64,000 nt of DNA from JAEUUM01 sp038326165 (GTDB lineage: Bacteria > Bacteroidota > Bacteroidia > Chitinophagales > Saprospiraceae), in the NCBI GenBank assembly GCA_038326165.1, contig JBBQJT010000010.1:1-64000 (forward strand), written 5' to 3'. Below, in pieces: positions 61,023 through 64,000 of this stretch; the stretch's first letter is position 1, and each line of letters opens with the position of its first letter. Under the pieces are notes generated by a model. It was not told the origin of the DNA. It searched no databases and saw only the letters and a program-made list of their open reading frames with translations. The position numbers and the translations under genes are program-made.

Positions 61023-61833
61023 AAGAATCTTTTTGAAGTTGATCCAATTCAGGCGCAAACTTTGATATAATCACATATACTTGGTTCAGTTTAGCAATAT
61101 CTACCTTTGTTTTGCAGTCCAGAGAATAGTAATTGGTACCCGGCTTAATTCCGATTTTGCCTACAATTCCAACAAAGTATCCCTTCGGGAAGATCATTGA
61201 AAAACCAGAAGTTTGGATGGTGTCACCGATCTTTACTGTAGCGTGTTTGGGTAAATCATTGAGTTCTAGAATTCTTGGATCTTTCTCGTTCCAAGTTACA
61301 GTGCCAAAGTAATTGTTACTCCTAATTGCACCACTCAATTTGAATTCATCATTTAAAACAGAAAGCACTAATCCGTAATGATTAGATACCTTTTTAACGA
61401 TTCCAACTATTCCGTCCTTGGTTATAACACCTTGTCCCTCTCGAATTCCATCCAAATAACCCTTGTCAATAGTCAGATAATTACTGCTACTTGTAATACT
61501 GTTATTTATGACTCTTGCAGCAGAGACTTTAAATGCCTTGGTGGAATCCATTCTGGTAACTAAAGAATCAAGAACAATCGCATTGTTGAATTTCTCTTGG
61601 TATAAAGAAGCGTTTTCAACTGCTAAACTGTCGGCAACAATGGACATATTAACGAATGATTGCACTTGTGCATATTTATCAAATACCTTTCCTGCTACAA
61701 TATTGCTGGAGTTCAAAAAGATATCGTGCTGGCTTTTGTTGTAGTTGATAATCAGATACAAGCATACCAATTCAAGACCAAGGAACAAAAAGAAGGTTCC
61801 AAATCTTTGAATGAACAACAGTATGCTTCCCAT
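61009..61833 (-). CDS. mreC: Cell shape-determining protein MreC
   Basis: 274 residues with an N-terminal membrane helix (about 9-27), a coiled-coil segment (about 60-110) and the periplasmic beta-domain: ITSSSNYLTIDKGYLDGIREGQGVITKDGIVGIVKKVSNHYGLVLSVLNDEFKLSGAIRSNNYFGTVTW. MreC activates PBP2/RodA from the periplasmic side. It lies 20 nt after mreB and overlaps mreD. Confidence 0.93.
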   Translation of the reverse strand: MGSILLFIQRFGTFFLFLGLELVCLYLIINYNKSQHDIFLNSSNIVAGKVFDKYAQVQSFVNMSIVADSLAVENASLYQEKFNNAIVLDSLVTRMDSTKAFKVSAARVINNSITSSSNYLTIDKGYLDGIREGQGVITKDGIVGIVKKVSNHYGLVLSVLNDEFKLSGAIRSNNYFGTVTWNEKDPRILELNDLPKHATVKIGDTIQTSGFSMIFPKGYFVGIVGKIGIKPGTNYYSLDCKTKVDIAKLNQVYVIISKFAPELDQLQKDSYESR

Positions 61834-61853
61834 AATGCTTCAAAGTGAAGGCC

Positions 61854-62885
61854 CTAGACACTTTTTCTGTCAATGATGAATGAATATCTTTCCGTATTTT
61901 TCAATGCCATACTGGTTCCTTTAACCACTGCAGTAAGTGGATCATCTGCAATATGAACTTGGAGTTTGGTTTTGGCCGATATTCTAAGATCTAGTCCACG
62001 AAGTAATGCTCCACCACCGGTGAGATAAATACCTCTTTTATATATATCAGATGATAATTCAGGTGGCGTTGTCTCAAGTGCCTTGAGTATTGCTTCTTCT
62101 ACTTTGGCAATAGATTTGTCAACCGCTCCTGCTATTTCTTTGTAATTCACAGATATTTGTCTTGGAATTCCACTTACCAAATCTCTTCCATTTACTGGGT
62201 AGTCATCCGGTGGATTTTCGAGATGAGCCAAAGCAGAGCCAACATGAATTTTGATTTGTTCAGCACTTCTTTCACCTACGAGCATATTATGGACACGCTT
62301 CATATAATCTATAATGTCTTGGGTAAATTCATCACCTGCAGTGCGGATCGATTGATCGCAAACAATACCTGATAATGCAATAACCGCAATTTCTGTGGTA
62401 CCACCACCGATATCAATTACCATATTACCTACTGGCTCTTCGACATCCAATCCTATTCCTAAAGCTGCAGCCATTGGTTCGTGGATCAAATAGGTCTCTT
62501 TAGAATCTACATGATCTGCTGATTCAAAAACTGCTCTTTTCTCTACTTCCGTAATTCCAGAAGGAATACAAATCACCATTTTCATGTGACTGAAGAACTT
62601 CTTGCGAACCCCAATTAGGTTGATGAATCCTTCAATCATGCTCTCTGCCGCTTGAAAATCAGCAATCACACCATCCTTCAATGGACGAACGGTTCTGATG
62701 TTATCGTGCGTTTTTTCGTGCATTTGCATGGCTCTCCGACCTACGGCAATTGTTTCTCCAGTTTTGCGATCAATGGCAACTATTGAAGGTTCGTCGATAA
62801 CAATTTTATCATCCTGCATGATGAGGGTATTTGCGGTACCAAGATCAATAGCAAGTTCTTGTTTGAAAAAATTAAAAAATTTCAT
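61854..62885 (-). CDS. mreB: Rod shape-determining protein MreB
   Basis: Bacterial actin that guides sidewall synthesis. 343 residues from the ATG at 62885, which gives the normal length; the frame is open further upstream. Motifs: phosphate-1 LAIDLGTANTLI, EPSIVAID, IHEPMAAALGIGL, phosphate-2 MVIDIGGGTTEIAVI, and the adenosine motif IYLTGGGALLRGLD. FFNFFKQ at the N-terminus resembles the membrane-binding amphipathic helix. A near-consensus TATATTTA lies 5 nt before the ATG on the minus strand. It is the first gene of mreBCD-mrdA-folA-DUF2851. Confidence 0.96.
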   Translation of the reverse strand: MKFFNFFKQELAIDLGTANTLIMQDDKIVIDEPSIVAIDRKTGETIAVGRRAMQMHEKTHDNIRTVRPLKDGVIADFQAAESMIEGFINLIGVRKKFFSHMKMVICIPSGITEVEKRAVFESADHVDSKETYLIHEPMAAALGIGLDVEEPVGNMVIDIGGGTTEIAVIALSGIVCDQSIRTAGDEFTQDIIDYMKRVHNMLVGERSAEQIKIHVGSALAHLENPPDDYPVNGRDLVSGIPRQISVNYKEIAGAVDKSIAKVEEAILKALETTPPELSSDIYKRGIYLTGGGALLRGLDLRISAKTKLQVHIADDPLTAVVKGTSMALKNTERYSFIIDRKSV

Positions 62886-63022
62886 ATCGTAAATATAACT
62901 GTATCGTAGTTGACAGAGACAGTAATTTTTTTTAAGAGTGCAAAACAACGAAAAATATAGCAAATAACCCAAGTTTAAGCCTACAAAATCCAATTGAAGT
63001 CAATAATTTATTGCACTGAAAC

Positions 63023-64000
63023 TCAATTCACCGCATTAATTTCAGCTTTTAAGCTTTCGCTGGATTCAATATTTCCAGCTATCGTTATGATAAAATCTTC
63101 AATGTTCAACCAATCTGAAGCAATTCTCAGTATTTCATCGCGATTGATAGAATTAATTCTGTCAACAGTAAAATCCAAAGCTTCAGGGGCCACAGCTTCA
63201 TTAACCAGCAGTTTTGTCAGATTGGCTTTGCGAAATGGTCCATCAACTGATTGCATTAAATTTCCCATAAGGTGTCGTTTCATTTGCTCAAACTCTTGTT
63301 TGGATACCAATTGCTCTTTCATCATTTTCATGTGAATGGTTATTGCCCTCAGGGACTCTGTAAGATTAACAGCGCTCAACTCACATGAAATAATCAAGCA
63401 GCTGTCAAACACCATCGGTTCCAAATAAGATCCAATATGGTATGTTAATCCTTGCTTTTCTCTTAAGTCCATACTCAACCTAGAGCCAAAATAGGCGCCA
63501 AATATCAGATTAAGCATATACAAATCAATAAATCCTGCATCCCTTCTGAGCAATGATTTCCTGGCCAATCTTAGCGAACTTTGGGTTTTGTCATCAATGT
63601 GCAAAATACTTACGCGCTCACCTTTATAAATTTGGGGCCTATAGCTTATATCAATCCCATGGAAGCTGCTTGTCTTGCCAAATCTAATAGCCAATTCCTT
63701 TTCTATTTCACTCGAAATACAACCACTGATAAAAATTCGAAGCTTTGAATCAAGCAGTAATCGGTGGTGCCTTACGGTATCTTCTTGATTAATTTCCTCA
63801 ATCAATTGGGTGGTCGTGTTGTAACCGTATGGCGAATTTGGTCCAAATAAATTTTCTGTAATATCTCGATAAGAAACAATTTCACCCCTTGTCAAATCAA
63901 TGCTTAATTTTTGTGCACTGTTGTCTTTGATTCTTTCTAAATCATCGGCTGACAGCAATGGTTCATTGATTATTTCATCAATGAGCTTGATCAATTCAAT
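63023..64000 (-). CDS. M16 (insulinase-like) peptidase, partial
   Basis: The frame runs open through the right edge, so the N-terminal part, including the HXXEH zinc motif, lies outside the window. The visible 325 residues correspond to the second half of M16B peptidases: FGPNSPYGYNTT, LRIFISGCISSEIEKELA, LNLIFGAYFGSRLSMDLREKQGLTYHIGSYL (the Arg/Tyr-containing substrate-binding segment), and the C-terminal helices. Whether the full protein is catalytic or an inactive partner subunit cannot be seen. It is upstream of mreB on the same strand, with a 137-bp gap. Confidence 0.85.
   Translation of the reverse strand: MELIKLIDEIINEPLLSADDLERIKDNSAQKLSIDLTRGEIVSYRDITENLFGPNSPYGYNTTTQLIEEINQEDTVRHHRLLLDSKLRIFISGCISSEIEKELAIRFGKTSSFHGIDISYRPQIYKGERVSILHIDDKTQSSLRLARKSLLRRDAGFIDLYMLNLIFGAYFGSRLSMDLREKQGLTYHIGSYLEPMVFDSCLIISCELSAVNLTESLRAITIHMKMMKEQLVSKQEFEQMKRHLMGNLMQSVDGPFRKANLTKLLVNEAVAPEALDFTVDRINSINRDEILRIASDWLNIEDFIITIAGNIESSESLKAEINAVN

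Noticed and set aside
62886..62993. 36-residue extension of MreB
   Set aside because: It would precede the conserved N-terminus and overlap a promoter-like TATATTTA; MreB length fits the ATG at 62885.

Overview
This AT-rich 64-kb window is chromosomal DNA of a Bacteroidota bacterium, most likely close to the Saprospirales/Saprospiraceae (placement within the phylum is inference). The phylum is supported by TAnnTTTG (-7) promoter elements upstream of many genes, some paired with a TTTG (-33) element about 19 nt upstream. It is also supported by type IX secretion (T9SS) features: a sorting-domain cargo protein, a PorP/SprF protein and a PorV/PorQ-like protein. Further support comes from a carboxypeptidase-regulatory-domain TonB receptor, a bacterial GGGP synthase, several TTG starts, and families common in Bacteroidota (DUF3108, DUF4230, DUF2851). 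I see no phage, IS element, CRISPR array, tRNA or rRNA.

Layout. 1-2100: glycosyltransferase tail and a frameshifted T9SS cargo protein resembling clan GH-A glycosidases. 2176-5516: small unknown protein, purC, LTA-synthase-like membrane sulfatase. 5517-9877: repeat/hairpin-rich spacer, then recA, a coiled-coil unknown and asd on the minus strand. 9968-15230: lamin-tail-domain secreted protein, degenerate EEP-fold membrane protein, outer-membrane barrel. 15231-15835: CCATAAA-type tandem repeats inside a 196-bp duplication. 15836-20666: elaA-like acetyltransferase, bamA, uppS, isoaspartyl peptidase. 20737-31300: F1Fo ATP synthase as two separate operons, atpBEFHAG and atpDC, split by a TPR protein, an M42 peptidase and a decayed lipoprotein gene. 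31500-37749: PorP/SprF protein; a tight bactofilin-atpZ-AtpI-like-biotin carrier operon; isocitrate dehydrogenase; an ECF sigma factor with its membrane/barrel partner. 37756-43387, minus: alpha/beta hydrolase, frr, zinc peptidase, nadA, DUF4230, DUF3108, LPG-synthase-TM-like protein. 43428-46015: ruvC, HIT protein, greA, PorV-like protein. 46096-53885: a 1344-residue secreted protein and a TonB receptor, in one operon with the PorV-like gene. 54051-58062: 2-hydroxyacid dehydrogenase, GGGP synthase, rsgA, DUF2851. 58059-64000, minus: folA, mrdA, mreD, mreC, mreB and a partial M16 peptidase.

The most coherent themes are energy conversion and the cell envelope. The ATP synthase genes lie in three places: the two structural operons carry almost the same promoter module, and the probable assembly factors sit with a bactofilin. 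Envelope biogenesis is served by BamA, UppS, MreBCD-PBP2, bactofilin, T9SS parts and a TonB-receptor/secreted-protein/PorV-like operon. No obviously new defence or mobile system is present. The best leads are the split ATP synthase regulation, the ECF-sigma partner with duplicated N-terminal motifs fused to a barrel, the TonB/unknown/PorV-like cassette, and the non-coding repeats.
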